Made by a program: the position numbers and the translations under genes. From Parafannyhessea umbonata (GTDB lineage: Bacteria > Actinomycetota > Coriobacteriia > Coriobacteriales > Atopobiaceae): a stretch of DNA of 64,000 bases. A model generated the notes under the pieces. That model was not told where the DNA came from. It did no database searches and was given only the letters and a program-made list of their open reading frames with translations. Position 1 is the stretch's first letter. Every line of letters starts with the position of its first letter. Location of the stretch: contig NZ_FOGP01000002.1 of NCBI RefSeq assembly GCF_900111255.1, forward strand, positions 186,001 to 250,000. Reading direction: 5' to 3'. Positions 55,544-63,980 of the stretch are shown here, piece after piece.

Positions 55544-55855
55544 CTAGCGAGCGAGGAAGAGCTCGAGCACGAACACCAGCGAGCAGCAGCCCACGGCGAC
55601 CTGGAAGAGGCTCGCCCCATACCACGAAGCGACTATGCCGGCCACAAGCGCGAGCGCGCCCGCAACGGGAGAGTTCGTCGCCTCGATGATGGCGGGAAAG
55701 GTCATGACCGCAAGCGTGATGTAGGGGACGTAGAACAAAAACGACTGGAGGAAGCGGCTCTTGATCTGCCCCTTCACGAGCGTGAGGGGGAGCACGCGGA
55801 CGGCAATCGTGACCGCAGCCATGATCGCGATGTAGACGTAGGGGTTGTTCCTCAT
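55544..55855 (-). CDS. azlD: AzlD family branched-chain amino acid exporter subunit
   Basis: 103 aa, three or four membrane helices. AAVTIAVRVLPLTLVKGQIKS near the N-terminus and FLFYVPYITLAVMTFPAII match AzlD. With AzlC it exports branched-chain amino acids and analogues. Its ATG overlaps the azlC stop (ATGA), the standard arrangement. Confidence 0.9.
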   Translation of the reverse strand: MRNNPYVYIAIMAAVTIAVRVLPLTLVKGQIKSRFLQSFLFYVPYITLAVMTFPAIIEATNSPVAGALALVAGIVASWYGASLFQVAVGCCSLVFVLELFLAR

Positions 55856-56679
55856 GCCACGTCCCCCAAAGCCTCGGGCACGCCCTGCCCGATGGCCTCG
55901 GAATCGGAGGCGAGGAGACGTCCCCGCTCGCGCGACTCATCCTGCGAAGGCTCCTCGGCCTCGCCGTCCTTGACGGGAAAGAGAAGGGCCGCAAGCGAGG
56001 AGAGCGAAACGGTCAGGACGATGGTGCGCGTGCCTGCGGAGAGCCCAGAGACGAGCGGGGCGAACTCAAAGAGCGCGCTCGCGGCAAAGCTGGCGATCAC
56101 GAAGCCGCGCACGACGGGATTCTTGCGAGAGGGCGGCACGATGACGGCGAGGAACATGCCAAAGAGCGCGACGGAAAGCGCGCTCACGATGCGAGCCGGC
56201 ATGACGTTGCCGACGACGATGCCGAGAGCCGTGCCCAGGGACCACGCGGGGAGGGCGGGAATCATGGCTCCATAGGAGTAGTACGGGTCGATGTTGCCGG
56301 GACGGGCGATCGCGATTCCGAAGATCTCGTCCGTAAGGTCAAAGCCCACGAGGAAGCGCTGGACGAGACTCGCCTCTGGGTCGAGGCGCTGCGAGATGGC
56401 GAAGCTCATGAGGAGATAGCGCGCGTTCGCGATAAGCGTGACGATGGCCATCTCGAAGTAGGTGCCACCGGCCCCCATGAGCGCGAAGGCGGCATACTCC
56501 CCCGCCGAGGCGTTGTTGAGCAGGCTGGCAAGAAAGCCCTGGATGGGGTCGAGTCCGACGCTACGCGCCGCTATGCCGAGCGAGAACGAGACGGCAAGAT
56601 AGCCCAATGCGATGGGAAGACCGTCGTGAGCTCCCTCGCGAAGCGCCCTTCCGTGGCGGTTGATGAACTCTCTAAGCAT
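55852..56679 (-). CDS. azlC: AzlC family branched-chain amino acid exporter
   Basis: 275 aa. ALREGAHDGLPIALGYLAVSFSLGIAA at the N-terminus (read in parts), NNASAGEYAAFALMGAG and ARYLLMSFAISQRL are the AzlC blocks, with about seven helices. The last 45 residues are a charged tail (DGEAEEPSQDESRERG), longer than usual. Forms the AzlCD pair with the next gene. Confidence 0.92.
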   Translation of the reverse strand: MLREFINRHGRALREGAHDGLPIALGYLAVSFSLGIAARSVGLDPIQGFLASLLNNASAGEYAAFALMGAGGTYFEMAIVTLIANARYLLMSFAISQRLDPEASLVQRFLVGFDLTDEIFGIAIARPGNIDPYYSYGAMIPALPAWSLGTALGIVVGNVMPARIVSALSVALFGMFLAVIVPPSRKNPVVRGFVIASFAASALFEFAPLVSGLSAGTRTIVLTVSLSSLAALLFPVKDGEAEEPSQDESRERGRLLASDSEAIGQGVPEALGDVA

Positions 56680-56839
56680 GCGCCCTCGTCTTCCCCTCGT
56701 TTTGCGGGCTAATTATCGACGAGTGTACAAACTCGAATCACCTTGTTAACGTTCCTGAAAAGCAAACGCCAAATCTTCGCAAAGAGCACAATTTACGAGA
56801 TGACCGACGACACCAACGCACGCCCGCGGGCGGAGGCGC

Positions 56840-57943
56840 CTACTTGTTTTCGATCTTGCCGACGTTCTTGATGACGATGGACACGTATCCATCGGCGTCG
56901 GTCGTGAACTCGATGTAGTTGTCGTCGGCGGCGTACTGGGACGGGAAGGTGATTTCGATTCCCGTGTCCGTCTTGATCTTGTGGTTCTTGGCAAGGCGGT
57001 TGGCGACGCCGCGCTTGACGGGCACCTCCTCGGGCAGGTCCTGCTGGCGAGAGACCTCCTCGAAGCGCTCCTTCATCTGGGGGCGGTCCTCGAAGACCTG
57101 GCGGCCGACCTCCTCGGGCGTGAAGGACTCCTCGCGGTCGGCACTGGAGCGGACGACTGCCTTTGCCTGGGCCACGGCCTCCGTGACGTTGGCGCCGTAC
57201 TCCTCGGCGACGTCGGCCACGATCTTCTCGACCGCCTCGACGACCTCCTTGCTGGACGCCTGGACGGAGCACTGGAGCAGGCCGTCGGGGATGACCATGC
57301 GCTCCTGGGAGCCGACCGTGCGGACCTTGTCGTGGAAGTCGATGGAGAAGTCGGACAGGTCGACGACGACGTAGCTGTCGACCTTCTGGGTCGGGTTGGG
57401 AAGCGTGGAGTCATGCCTGAGGATGCCGTTGGAGGGAGCCCCGACGGCGTCGGAACCGAGCTCGTGGACGAAGGCCTGGCGACGCGGCAGCAGGACGGCC
57501 GCAAAGAACTCTTGCGAGAGGTCCTCGAACCCATCCTCGCCCTCGTTTGCGGCCTCGACCATGGCCTCCGCCACGACGCCGTTTCCGGCCTCCTCGGCGC
57601 GGACCTTCATGTCCTTGGTGTCGGTGAAGTCGCACACCAGCAGGTCGCACTCCTCCAGGTCGTCGCAGCGGCGCAGCTCCTCCCACAGGTACTGCGCGAC
57701 CTGCTGGGAGATCTCGACGAAGTCGATCTGCCCGCCTACGTAGCCGTGGAGCGCGTCGGCGAACCCGCTGCCCTCCGAGAACTGACCGTGCTTGTTCTCG
57801 ACGCTCGAGCTGATCTTGCGCATATGCCTCTGGACGTACGACTTGATGGCGCGCTCGGATACGTCGAGCTCGCGCTGCGAGAAGGAATAACTTCCGCTCT
57901 CGAAGTCGAAGGCGTGCAGAATGGCATGACTGATTCGCATCAT
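56840..57943 (-). CDS. NdpA/YejK-type nucleoid-associated protein
   Basis: 367 aa, acidic. RISHAILHAFDFESGSY at the start, a middle region with long helices, and the C-terminal LPEEVPVKRG...KIKTDTGIEITFP...YIEFTTDADGYVSIVIKNVGKI beta block match the 37-kDa nucleoid-associated family (PF04245). Family members bind DNA or associate with the nucleoid, function poorly defined. Monocistronic; a 345-bp gap separates it from the divergent tatA. Confidence 0.8.
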   Translation of the reverse strand: MMRISHAILHAFDFESGSYSFSQRELDVSERAIKSYVQRHMRKISSSVENKHGQFSEGSGFADALHGYVGGQIDFVEISQQVAQYLWEELRRCDDLEECDLLVCDFTDTKDMKVRAEEAGNGVVAEAMVEAANEGEDGFEDLSQEFFAAVLLPRRQAFVHELGSDAVGAPSNGILRHDSTLPNPTQKVDSYVVVDLSDFSIDFHDKVRTVGSQERMVIPDGLLQCSVQASSKEVVEAVEKIVADVAEEYGANVTEAVAQAKAVVRSSADREESFTPEEVGRQVFEDRPQMKERFEEVSRQQDLPEEVPVKRGVANRLAKNHKIKTDTGIEITFPSQYAADDNYIEFTTDADGYVSIVIKNVGKIENK

Positions 57944-58288
57944 GGGAGACTCACCGTCAATCCTTTGGCGCGCAGGGCGCCCGTCCGTACGTGCTTGCGT
58001 GGCGCCCGCGCAGGCGAGCGCTCGAAAAGTCTACCGCACCCAGGGGCCCGCGGAGGGCCAAGGAGTGCGCGCTCCACATGTTGAGGGCATGTCGCGAAGC
58101 GGACGCCGGGCGGCTCCGAACTTCGACCTGACACCGACGATGACCTGCCGTGATTCAAGCGTTGAATACGCGCCCAGAGAGATATGTATTTAACATGTCC
58201 GCAGGTGCGAACTAGGATTTGCCACATGCCCGGCGCGGCTGGGCACTCCGTCCGGGCGCCATGCGCCACAGCAAAAAAGGAGAGCAAC
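57944..58288. other. Intergenic region between divergent ndpA-like gene and tatA
   Basis: 345 bp without a convincing gene; a plus-strand reading of 83 codons has no family resemblance or RBS. It contains an inverted repeat TTCAAGCGTTGAA (58154-58166) whose right arm overlaps a possible -35 (TTGAAT, 58162-58167); 17 bp later is TGTATT (58185-58190), a weak -10 for tatA. The repeat could be an operator. Confidence 0.4.
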
Positions 58289-58477
58289 ATGATAGCCGGA
58301 CTCGGCGTACCAGAGATGATCGTCATTCTGTTTGTGGCCCTGCTGATCTTTGGGCCCCAGAACCTTCCCAAGCTCGGAAGCGCCCTTGGAAAGACCGTGA
58401 AGAACATCCGCGAGGGCATGGAGGAGGAGGGCGAGAAGGACACGGCCCCAAAGTCCTCGCAAGAGAGCGAGGACTAG
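58289..58477 (+). CDS. tatA: Twin-arginine translocase subunit TatA/E
   Basis: 62 aa; AAGGAGA precedes the ATG. One N-terminal helix (VPEMIVILFVALLIFGP), the hinge FGPQNLPKLGSALGKTVKNI and an acidic tail are diagnostic of TatA. It forms the pore ring that moves folded proteins with an SRRxFLK-type leader. tatC is not adjacent. Two likely Tat substrates are encoded in the window: the wall hydrolase at 33544 and the inhibitor at 59488. The stop shares CTAG with the convergent LysR gene. Confidence 0.94.
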   Translation: MIAGLGVPEMIVILFVALLIFGPQNLPKLGSALGKTVKNIREGMEEEGEKDTAPKSSQESED

Positions 58478-59382
58478 TCCTCACCCGTCGGCTCGCCGCC
58501 GCCCGCCCCCTGCGCGTCGGCCTCGAACAGCTCGACGAATCGCTCCACCAGCGGCGAGACGTAGCGTCCGCGGCGCCACACCACGGCCATGCGCGTGACG
58601 AGCTTCTCGCAGTCGACGACCTTGACCGAGGCGCGCTCGACGCGCGTGGTGGAGAGGAACGACTCCGGAACCAGCCCTATGCCCATGCCCCTCGACGCCC
58701 ACACGCAGGTCGTGCGGGCGTCATCGCTTACGCAGGAGGGGGTCAGCCGCAGCCCCCTCTCTTCCATCAGCTCTGAGATAACCTTCTCGAAGCGGCGGTA
58801 GATAGCCAGTGGCTTGCCCGAGAGGTCCTCGAGCGCCACACGCTTGGGGTCGCGTCCGCAGCTCATCTGCTCGGGAATAATCGCGACCATGTTCTCGGGC
58901 TTGGCGTAGCGGCACTCGAGGTCGCCGACAAGAAACGGCGTGCGCACCACGCCCACGTCGACCACACCGCGCTCGAGCATGTCGAGCACCTCGTAGGTGT
59001 TCCCCTCGCGCAGCTCGAAGCTCACGTCGGGGTAGTCCTCGGCGAAGCTGCGCATGCTCGGCGTGGGGAACAGCCCTCCGGACGACGAGATGATGCCGAT
59101 GGAGAGCGTGCCACGCGAGCCCTTGCCGAAGCTCTTCACCTCGCGCGTGGCGGAAGTGGTCGCGTCGATGATCTGCGCGGCCCTGATGTAGAGCAGCTTT
59201 CCCGCGTCGGTGAGCTCCGCCATGCGGGGCCCGCGGTTCACGAGCCGGACTCCCAGCTCCTTCTCGAGCTGCTGGAGCTCGTAGGAAAGCGGCGGCTGGG
59301 TGATGTGAAGGCGCTTCGCGGCAGCGGTCAGCTGGTGCTCCTCGGCGATGGCCATAAAGTACTCGAGTTGTTTCAGGTTCAT
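58474..59382 (-). CDS. LysR-type transcriptional regulator
   Basis: 302 aa. The winged helix-turn-helix is at residues 1-60 (MNLKQLEYFMAIAEEHQ, AAAKRLHITQPPLSYELQQLE), followed by a linker helix and an effector-binding domain with GIISSSGGLFPTPSMRSFAE. The C-terminal 15 residues are Gly/Glu-rich. LysR regulators usually control a divergent neighbour, here the chagasin-like gene 105 bp away, but no operator was proven. Confidence 0.92.
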   Translation of the reverse strand: MNLKQLEYFMAIAEEHQLTAAAKRLHITQPPLSYELQQLEKELGVRLVNRGPRMAELTDAGKLLYIRAAQIIDATTSATREVKSFGKGSRGTLSIGIISSSGGLFPTPSMRSFAEDYPDVSFELREGNTYEVLDMLERGVVDVGVVRTPFLVGDLECRYAKPENMVAIIPEQMSCGRDPKRVALEDLSGKPLAIYRRFEKVISELMEERGLRLTPSCVSDDARTTCVWASRGMGIGLVPESFLSTTRVERASVKVVDCEKLVTRMAVVWRRGRYVSPLVERFVELFEADAQGAGGGEPTGED

Positions 59383-59421
59383 GAGGCCCCTCCACGACGC
59401 CGACGTGCCATGCGACGCAAC

Positions 59422-59427
59422 TATAAT
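59422..59427 (+). promoter_or_regulatory. Candidate -10 box for the chagasin-like gene
   Basis: A perfect TATAAT 61 bp upstream of the GTG start in the 105-bp gap divergent from the LysR gene. The -35 region (17 bp upstream) is weak, as expected if the promoter needs an activator. A 12-bp palindrome GCTGCCGGCAGC (59442-59453) follows just downstream. Confidence 0.45.
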
Positions 59428-59487
59428 GGGAACTTGCTGCCGCTGCCGGCAGCCTGGCGTCTGTCTTTATACCCGAGGGAGAAGAAC

Positions 59488-59937
59488 GTGAGAAGCCTCC
59501 ACGCCGACATAACACTTTCCCGCCGCGCCTTCGTCGCTATTCCCGGCACCATCGCCCTTGCGGGTCTCGTGGGCTGCGCGGGCGGATCCCAGAAGCCCAC
59601 CTCAGGCAAGAACGTCCAGATAACACTTCCCAACGGCGCCGGGACCGGGTACAACTGGATGTGCGAGACGGACAACTCCATCCTGGAGCTCATAACGCAG
59701 GAGACCGTCGACAAGTCCGACAAGGACGTGGACGGAGGGAGCCTCGAGGACACCTTCCACTTCTCGACCGTGAAGAAGGGCAACGTCACGGTCAAGTTCA
59801 CCCTGGCCCGTGCCTGGCAGGAAGACGCCGTGCGCAAGACCTGCTCGTACAGCTTCACGGTGGACGAGAACAAGAACGCCACGCTAACGGGCTACGAGGG
59901 TCCCGACGACTGCAAGGACCGTGCCACCATCTCGTAG
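59488..59937 (+). CDS. Chagasin-like (I42) peptidase-inhibitor lipoprotein
   Basis: 149 aa from a GTG at 59488 (GGGAG upstream). The leader combines a twin-arginine pattern (LSRRAFVAIPG) with a lipobox (LVGC, Cys near residue 30), so it may be exported folded and lipid-anchored. The mature part has ITLPNGAGTGYNWMCE, matching the first inhibitory loop NPTTGYxW of the chagasin/I42 family of cysteine-peptidase inhibitors, and FTLARAWQED where the family has RPW. The middle GxxG loop is less clear. Target unknown. Confidence 0.78.
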   Translation: MRSLHADITLSRRAFVAIPGTIALAGLVGCAGGSQKPTSGKNVQITLPNGAGTGYNWMCETDNSILELITQETVDKSDKDVDGGSLEDTFHFSTVKKGNVTVKFTLARAWQEDAVRKTCSYSFTVDENKNATLTGYEGPDDCKDRATIS

Positions 59938-59993
59938 CACCCCACGGGCCGTGCGGCTCACGCAAGGCCGCATCCGCACAGGCACAAGACCGC

Positions 59994-60030
59994 ACCTGGG
60001 CCCCGGCTGTCGTCGGGGCCCAGGTTTAGT
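59994..60030 (+). terminator. Rho-independent terminator of the chagasin-like gene
   Basis: Perfect 12-bp stem (59994-60005 with 60014-60025) with an eight-base loop, followed by TTAGT, about 57 bp past the stop. Confidence 0.82.
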
Positions 60031-60191
60031 ATGCGCTTCTCCTCAAGTGATATCGCATATATTTTGATAAGTTTTGGATATTTGAACGACAACCCATCCG
60101 CTTACCGATGTATCAATTCCGTTTGCAAGCGCATGAGATCCCCAACCTCGCCATTTTTCTCGTGGCCTGTAAGCAAGGTGCTAAAGTAGAC

Positions 60192-60554
60192 ATGAAACAA
60201 CTGATGCCTATGTCTGGATGCGGAATGAGGATTCTATATTATGAGGGGTCTGAGGATGACCCAAATATCCAATTTATAGACGCTTCGCTTGAGGGGCTGG
60301 GTGAGAGCGCCCACATCGAGGTCAACAGTGAGCGCGTAGAGCTGAGCGAGGTCGAGAGCGTCGGAATCTCCTCTCTCGCGGACATGCGCTCCGTCGCCAG
60401 GGTTGCGCTGACCAGCGGAAGAACCATTTGGCTGTATGTTCCGCGCGTGTTCCCCGGCGGCATCACGGACGTCATGATCAACAACATCCCCGCCACCGAG
60501 CGCGTCGTGAGGCAGCTGGACGAGCTCGCTGGGTCGAGGGACGGGGCCGAGTAG
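60192..60554 (+). CDS. Hypothetical protein, possibly PH-like fold
   Basis: 120 aa from the ATG at 60192; the frame is open from 60108 and an internal ATG at 60225 (MRILYYEGSEDD) is also possible, since none has a strong RBS. The sequence alternates short strands and ends with a helix (ATERVVRQLDELAG); VELSEVESVGISSLADMRS followed by SGRTIWLYVP has the look of a small bacterial PH-like domain. I do not recognise a specific family. Upstream 150 bp are clearly AT-rich, unlike the surroundings, which fits a promoter region. Confidence 0.6.
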   Translation: MKQLMPMSGCGMRILYYEGSEDDPNIQFIDASLEGLGESAHIEVNSERVELSEVESVGISSLADMRSVARVALTSGRTIWLYVPRVFPGGITDVMINNIPATERVVRQLDELAGSRDGAE

Positions 60555-60670
60555 GCCGACCCCGGACGCGTCCGCGTGGACGCCACAAGAGGCCGCGCGC
60601 CGGCACCGGAGCGCGGCGGCCGTCACGGCAGGCCCGAAGCTCAGTCCTCGGGCATATGGCGAAAGTCGTC

Positions 60671-60799
60671 CTAGTGGCTGAAGGCTGCGACGACGAACGC
60701 GAGGCCACTGGCAAGCCAGAGGGCGAGCACCAGGAGGGCGGCACGATAGAGCCAGGGAGCCCTCGTGGCACGCTTAGAAACGCTGTGGGGTGCTGGCAT
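60671..60799 (-). CDS. Small single-helix membrane protein (42 aa)
   Basis: Starts at the ATG at 60799 with GCAGG seven bases upstream and stops with TAG at 60671. A basic N-terminus (VSKRATRAPWLYR) is followed by one hydrophobic helix (AALLVLALWLASGLAFVVAA) and FSH. The positive-inside rule places the N-terminus in the cytoplasm. It occupies an otherwise empty 420-bp gap downstream of the helicase gene. No family recognised. Confidence 0.5.
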   Translation of the reverse strand: MPAPHSVSKRATRAPWLYRAALLVLALWLASGLAFVVAAFSH

Positions 60800-60974
60800 G
60801 CGAATACCTGCTTCGTTTTAGGCGCGTGTGGATACGTACAAACATGCATATAGATAATTTAACATATCGCACGGCATGTCACCAGCTCGGACGCGAGCGG
60901 CAAGCGCTCAGGAGCAAGCGGTAGCCCCAAGCGCAAGGCCAGCGTACCAGACAGGCATGCCAGGCTAGCGCCCC

Positions 60975-63185
60975 CTACTCCACCCGCTCGAGCGGTACGC
61001 GGAAGGTGATGGTCCGCATGGTCCCCATGTCGTCGAACTTGACGAGGTAGGCGCGGCGTCCCTCGTCGACCTCGCGCACGCTCCCGACCCCGAAGACGCG
61101 GTGCCGGATGCGCTCCCCCACCTTGAAGCGCGGAGCCGACCTCAGACGTTCTGCGGCGGCGATTTTGCTGTCAGAGAGCCTGTAGTAGTCGCGTGCCTCA
61201 GCCACGAGCGAGTCGGGCAGTGGCTCGTCGAACTCCACGAGGCCTGGCTTCAGGTCGAGCATGAAGCGCGACGGATAGCGGGGTATCCCCTCCTGCGCGG
61301 CACCCTCGGCGTCCACTAGGTAGAGCCCCTTACAGGCGCGCGTCATCGCGACGAAAGCGAGCCTTCGCTCCTCCTCCATCCCCTCTCGCGAGCGCACCTT
61401 GCGCGAGGGAAAGACACCCTCGTTGAGCGCCGCCACGAAAACATGGGGAAACTCGAGCCCCTTGGCGGCATGCACGGTCATGAGCCTGACTTTGTCGCGC
61501 TCCATCCCCTGGTCGATGTTGGAGAAGAGCGCGACGTGCGTCAGGTAGCGCTCGAGTGTGGCCTCCTCGCCGCAGCTGGTCTCGTACTCGTATATGGACT
61601 GGCGAAGTTCGGCCAGATTGTCGAGCCTCTCCTGACTGCCCTCGGTCCTGAGCGCGAGCTCGTAGCCGCTCTCGTCCAGAAGACGTGCCAGGAGCTCGGA
61701 GACCGTCCTGTGGCTGGCGTCGGCCGAGTACCTGTCGACCATCTGGACGAACTCGCGCGCGGACGTGCCCCTGAAGAAGGGGTCGTCCAGGCTTCGCCGC
61801 AGCGCCTCGAGCAGGCTGATGCGCTGCCCCGCCGCGAACTCGCGCAGAAACCTCATGCGCTGCTCGCCGACGTTTCGCTTGGGGCGGTTCACGATGCGCA
61901 TGAACGAGAGGTCGTCGCGGTAGCAGACCATGCGCAGGTAGCTGAGGGCATCCTTCACCTCGCTGCGTTCGAAGAACTGCACGCCAGAGTAGATGACGTA
62001 GGGAATCTTCCTCTTGACGAGAGCCTCCTCTATCGCGCGGGTCACGTAGTGCGCACGATAGAGGATGGTGATGTCGCGATAGTCGACGGGGTTTCTTCCC
62101 TCCTCGAGGCTTCCCGCGTGGAGCTCCGCTATCCGCTCGGCGATCCAGGCGGCCTCGTCGGCGGAGCTGTGGGCGTGGTGCCCCCTCACCGCAAGGCCGG
62201 ACGGAGCAACGGCGCTCAGGGTCTTCCTGTAGCGGATGGTGTTCTTCGAGATGAGGTCGTTGGCCACCGAGACGATCTGCGGCGTCGATCGGTAGTTGCG
62301 CTTCAGCTCGATGGTCTTGCAAGGAGAGAACCTGTCGGCAAACTCGAGCAGAAAGCGGATGTCTGCGCCGCGCCAGGTGTAGATGGTCTGGTCGGGGTCG
62401 CCCACGACGAACAGGTTGCGGTGGTGTGCCTGGAGGACCTCCATCAGCTCGTACTGCAAGGGGTCGATGTCCTGGAACTCGTCGACCATGATGTACTCTA
62501 GGCGGCCCTGCCACTTGCCGCGCACCTCCGCGTTGCTCGCGAACACGTGCAGAGTGAAGACGATGAGGTCGTTGTAGTCCAGCCCGAAGCACTTCTTCTG
62601 CTGGTAGAGGTAGCCGTAGAACAGGATGTCCTCGACCTTGGTCGCCGAGAGGTAGCGCTCGTGGAGCTCGTCGGCGCTGGGTCCGACCATCAGTCTGAAG
62701 TAGTCGCGCTCGCTCACGCACTTGCGCATCTCGAACATGTCGCGTGCGCGGGAGAAGGTCATGTCGCGCAGGCTGAGACCGCGCTCCTCGTAGATGATGC
62801 GCAGCATGGCGTCGATGTCCGAGTTGTCGAGCACCAGAAAGTTCTTGGGGTAGCCAACGGCGTACGAGTCCTCCTGCAGGACGCTCACGCAGAAGCCGTG
62901 GAAGGTGTTGACGTATCCGGTGTCGTCGTCGCCCGTGAGTCGATGTATGCGCTGGCGCATCTCGTTGGCGGCCTTGTTGGTGAAGGTGACGCACAGGATG
63001 TTGCCGGGAAAGATGCCAAGCTCGTTCACGAGGTAGGCGAAGCGGTGGCTCAGGGTTCGCGTCTTGCCCGTCCCGGCGCCAGCGATCACGCGCACGTAGC
63101 CCTCGGTGGTCGTGACCGCCTCGAGCTGCTCGGCGTTGAGCCCGCGAAGTGCGTCCTCGCCCATGGGCCCCAAGTCCTTCTCCAT
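60975..63185 (-). CDS. UvrD/PcrA-type ATP-dependent DNA helicase
   Basis: 736 aa, the usual length. Superfamily 1A helicase for repair and replication-fork restart, 3' to 5'. Motifs: LNAEQLEAVTT (Q motif), AGAGTGKTRTL (I), VTFTNKAANEM (Ia), VDEFQDIDPLQ (II), VGDPDQTIYTWRGAD (III), LKRNYRSTPQIV (IV), LMTVHAAKGLEFPHVF (V) and VAMTRACKGLYL (VI). The C-terminal 60 residues have the PcrA-type RNA-polymerase/UvrB-contact fold (FKVGERIRHRVFGVGSV). A perfect SOS box lies 22 bp upstream of the ATG, so it is probably LexA-controlled. Confidence 0.94.
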   Translation of the reverse strand: MEKDLGPMGEDALRGLNAEQLEAVTTTEGYVRVIAGAGTGKTRTLSHRFAYLVNELGIFPGNILCVTFTNKAANEMRQRIHRLTGDDDTGYVNTFHGFCVSVLQEDSYAVGYPKNFLVLDNSDIDAMLRIIYEERGLSLRDMTFSRARDMFEMRKCVSERDYFRLMVGPSADELHERYLSATKVEDILFYGYLYQQKKCFGLDYNDLIVFTLHVFASNAEVRGKWQGRLEYIMVDEFQDIDPLQYELMEVLQAHHRNLFVVGDPDQTIYTWRGADIRFLLEFADRFSPCKTIELKRNYRSTPQIVSVANDLISKNTIRYRKTLSAVAPSGLAVRGHHAHSSADEAAWIAERIAELHAGSLEEGRNPVDYRDITILYRAHYVTRAIEEALVKRKIPYVIYSGVQFFERSEVKDALSYLRMVCYRDDLSFMRIVNRPKRNVGEQRMRFLREFAAGQRISLLEALRRSLDDPFFRGTSAREFVQMVDRYSADASHRTVSELLARLLDESGYELALRTEGSQERLDNLAELRQSIYEYETSCGEEATLERYLTHVALFSNIDQGMERDKVRLMTVHAAKGLEFPHVFVAALNEGVFPSRKVRSREGMEEERRLAFVAMTRACKGLYLVDAEGAAQEGIPRYPSRFMLDLKPGLVEFDEPLPDSLVAEARDYYRLSDSKIAAAERLRSAPRFKVGERIRHRVFGVGSVREVDEGRRAYLVKFDDMGTMRTITFRVPLERVE

Positions 63186-63192
63186 AGCAAAC

Positions 63193-63232
63193 CCCCCTGC
63201 AAACTAGAACACGCGTTCTATTTTGCAGGGGG
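63193..63232 (-). promoter_or_regulatory. LexA SOS box nested in a long palindrome upstream of the helicase gene
   Basis: 63207-63218 reads GAAC-ACGC-GTTC, a perfect Gram-positive SOS core with the R-N-R-Y centre, extended to TAGAAC...GTTCTA. It sits between the arms of an outer 11-bp inverted repeat (63193-63203 with 63222-63232). In the transcript the right arm contains the GGGGGG ribosome-binding sequence of the helicase gene, so the fold could mask it. Confidence 0.75.
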
Positions 63233-63302
63233 ATATCGATTTGGTCAAGTGCCCGACGGCGACGTTCGCCGGGGCCGCACTGGAAGGCATCGGGGAGAAG
63301 GG

Positions 63303-63980
63303 CTACAGCCTTCGCCCGTACAGGTAGATCGACCCCTTGTCGCTCTTGCGCGAGGGACCCTCCTTCTTCTGGATGAGGTCGAGGCCGCGGTGCTCGACGA
63401 AGTCAAAGTTGGGGACGTCGGAGATCATAGTGAAGAAGCCATGGGCGCCGTGCTCGCAGAAGTTCATGACGGCGGCCTCGAACAGCCTGCTTCCGATGCC
63501 CTTTCCCTGGTCGGCCGGGTTGACCACCAGAAGGTTGAGCTCGGCCTCGGCGTTGGAGTAGCCGCGAGAGATGAAGACGTCGGCCGTGGTGTACATGCGC
63601 AGGCGGCGGAAGAGCATCTCCTCCACGTCGGGCCCGCCCAGCTTCGCGCGCTTGCGTGCGGCCTCCATGAGCCTGGCATAGGTCTCGTCCATGCTGTGGT
63701 CGTGGATGATGGATCCGTCCTTGGCAAAGCCGCCCAGACAGGCACCCACGACGTGCAGGCCGCGGACCGCGACCATGGCGAACTGGGAGCGCTTGAGCGA
63801 GCCGGCGGTCATGACGCGGCCGAAGGTGATGCGGTCGAAGTAGCCCTCGACGTTGGGGACCCATATGCGTGCGCAGATCTTCGCCACGTCGTCGAAGTCC
63901 GCGTCCTGGTACGGACGAAACGTTATGGCGGGGTCGACCTCATACTCATTTGCAGCAATCTGCATAATCTGGTCCGTCAT
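63303..63980 (-). CDS. GNAT-family N-acetyltransferase
   Basis: 225 aa from the ATG at 63980 (AGGGA seven bases upstream; a GTG at 63986 is in the same frame). ITFRPYQDADFDDVAKICARIW opens the fold (in parts), ELNLLVVNPADQGKGIGSRLFEAA is the acetyl-CoA-binding motif with the Q-x-G-x-G loop, and FFTMISDVPNFDFVEHRGL is the C-terminal strand-helix. A conserved-looking insertion (about 85-135) separates motif D from motif A. Substrate unknown. Confidence 0.88.
   Translation of the reverse strand: MTDQIMQIAANEYEVDPAITFRPYQDADFDDVAKICARIWVPNVEGYFDRITFGRVMTAGSLKRSQFAMVAVRGLHVVGACLGGFAKDGSIIHDHSMDETYARLMEAARKRAKLGGPDVEEMLFRRLRMYTTADVFISRGYSNAEAELNLLVVNPADQGKGIGSRLFEAAVMNFCEHGAHGFFTMISDVPNFDFVEHRGLDLIQKKEGPSRKSDKGSIYLYGRRL

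Noticed and set aside
57942-58193. 83-codon plus-strand frame before tatA
   Set aside because: No RBS, basic low-complexity composition, and it begins inside the start of the divergent gene.
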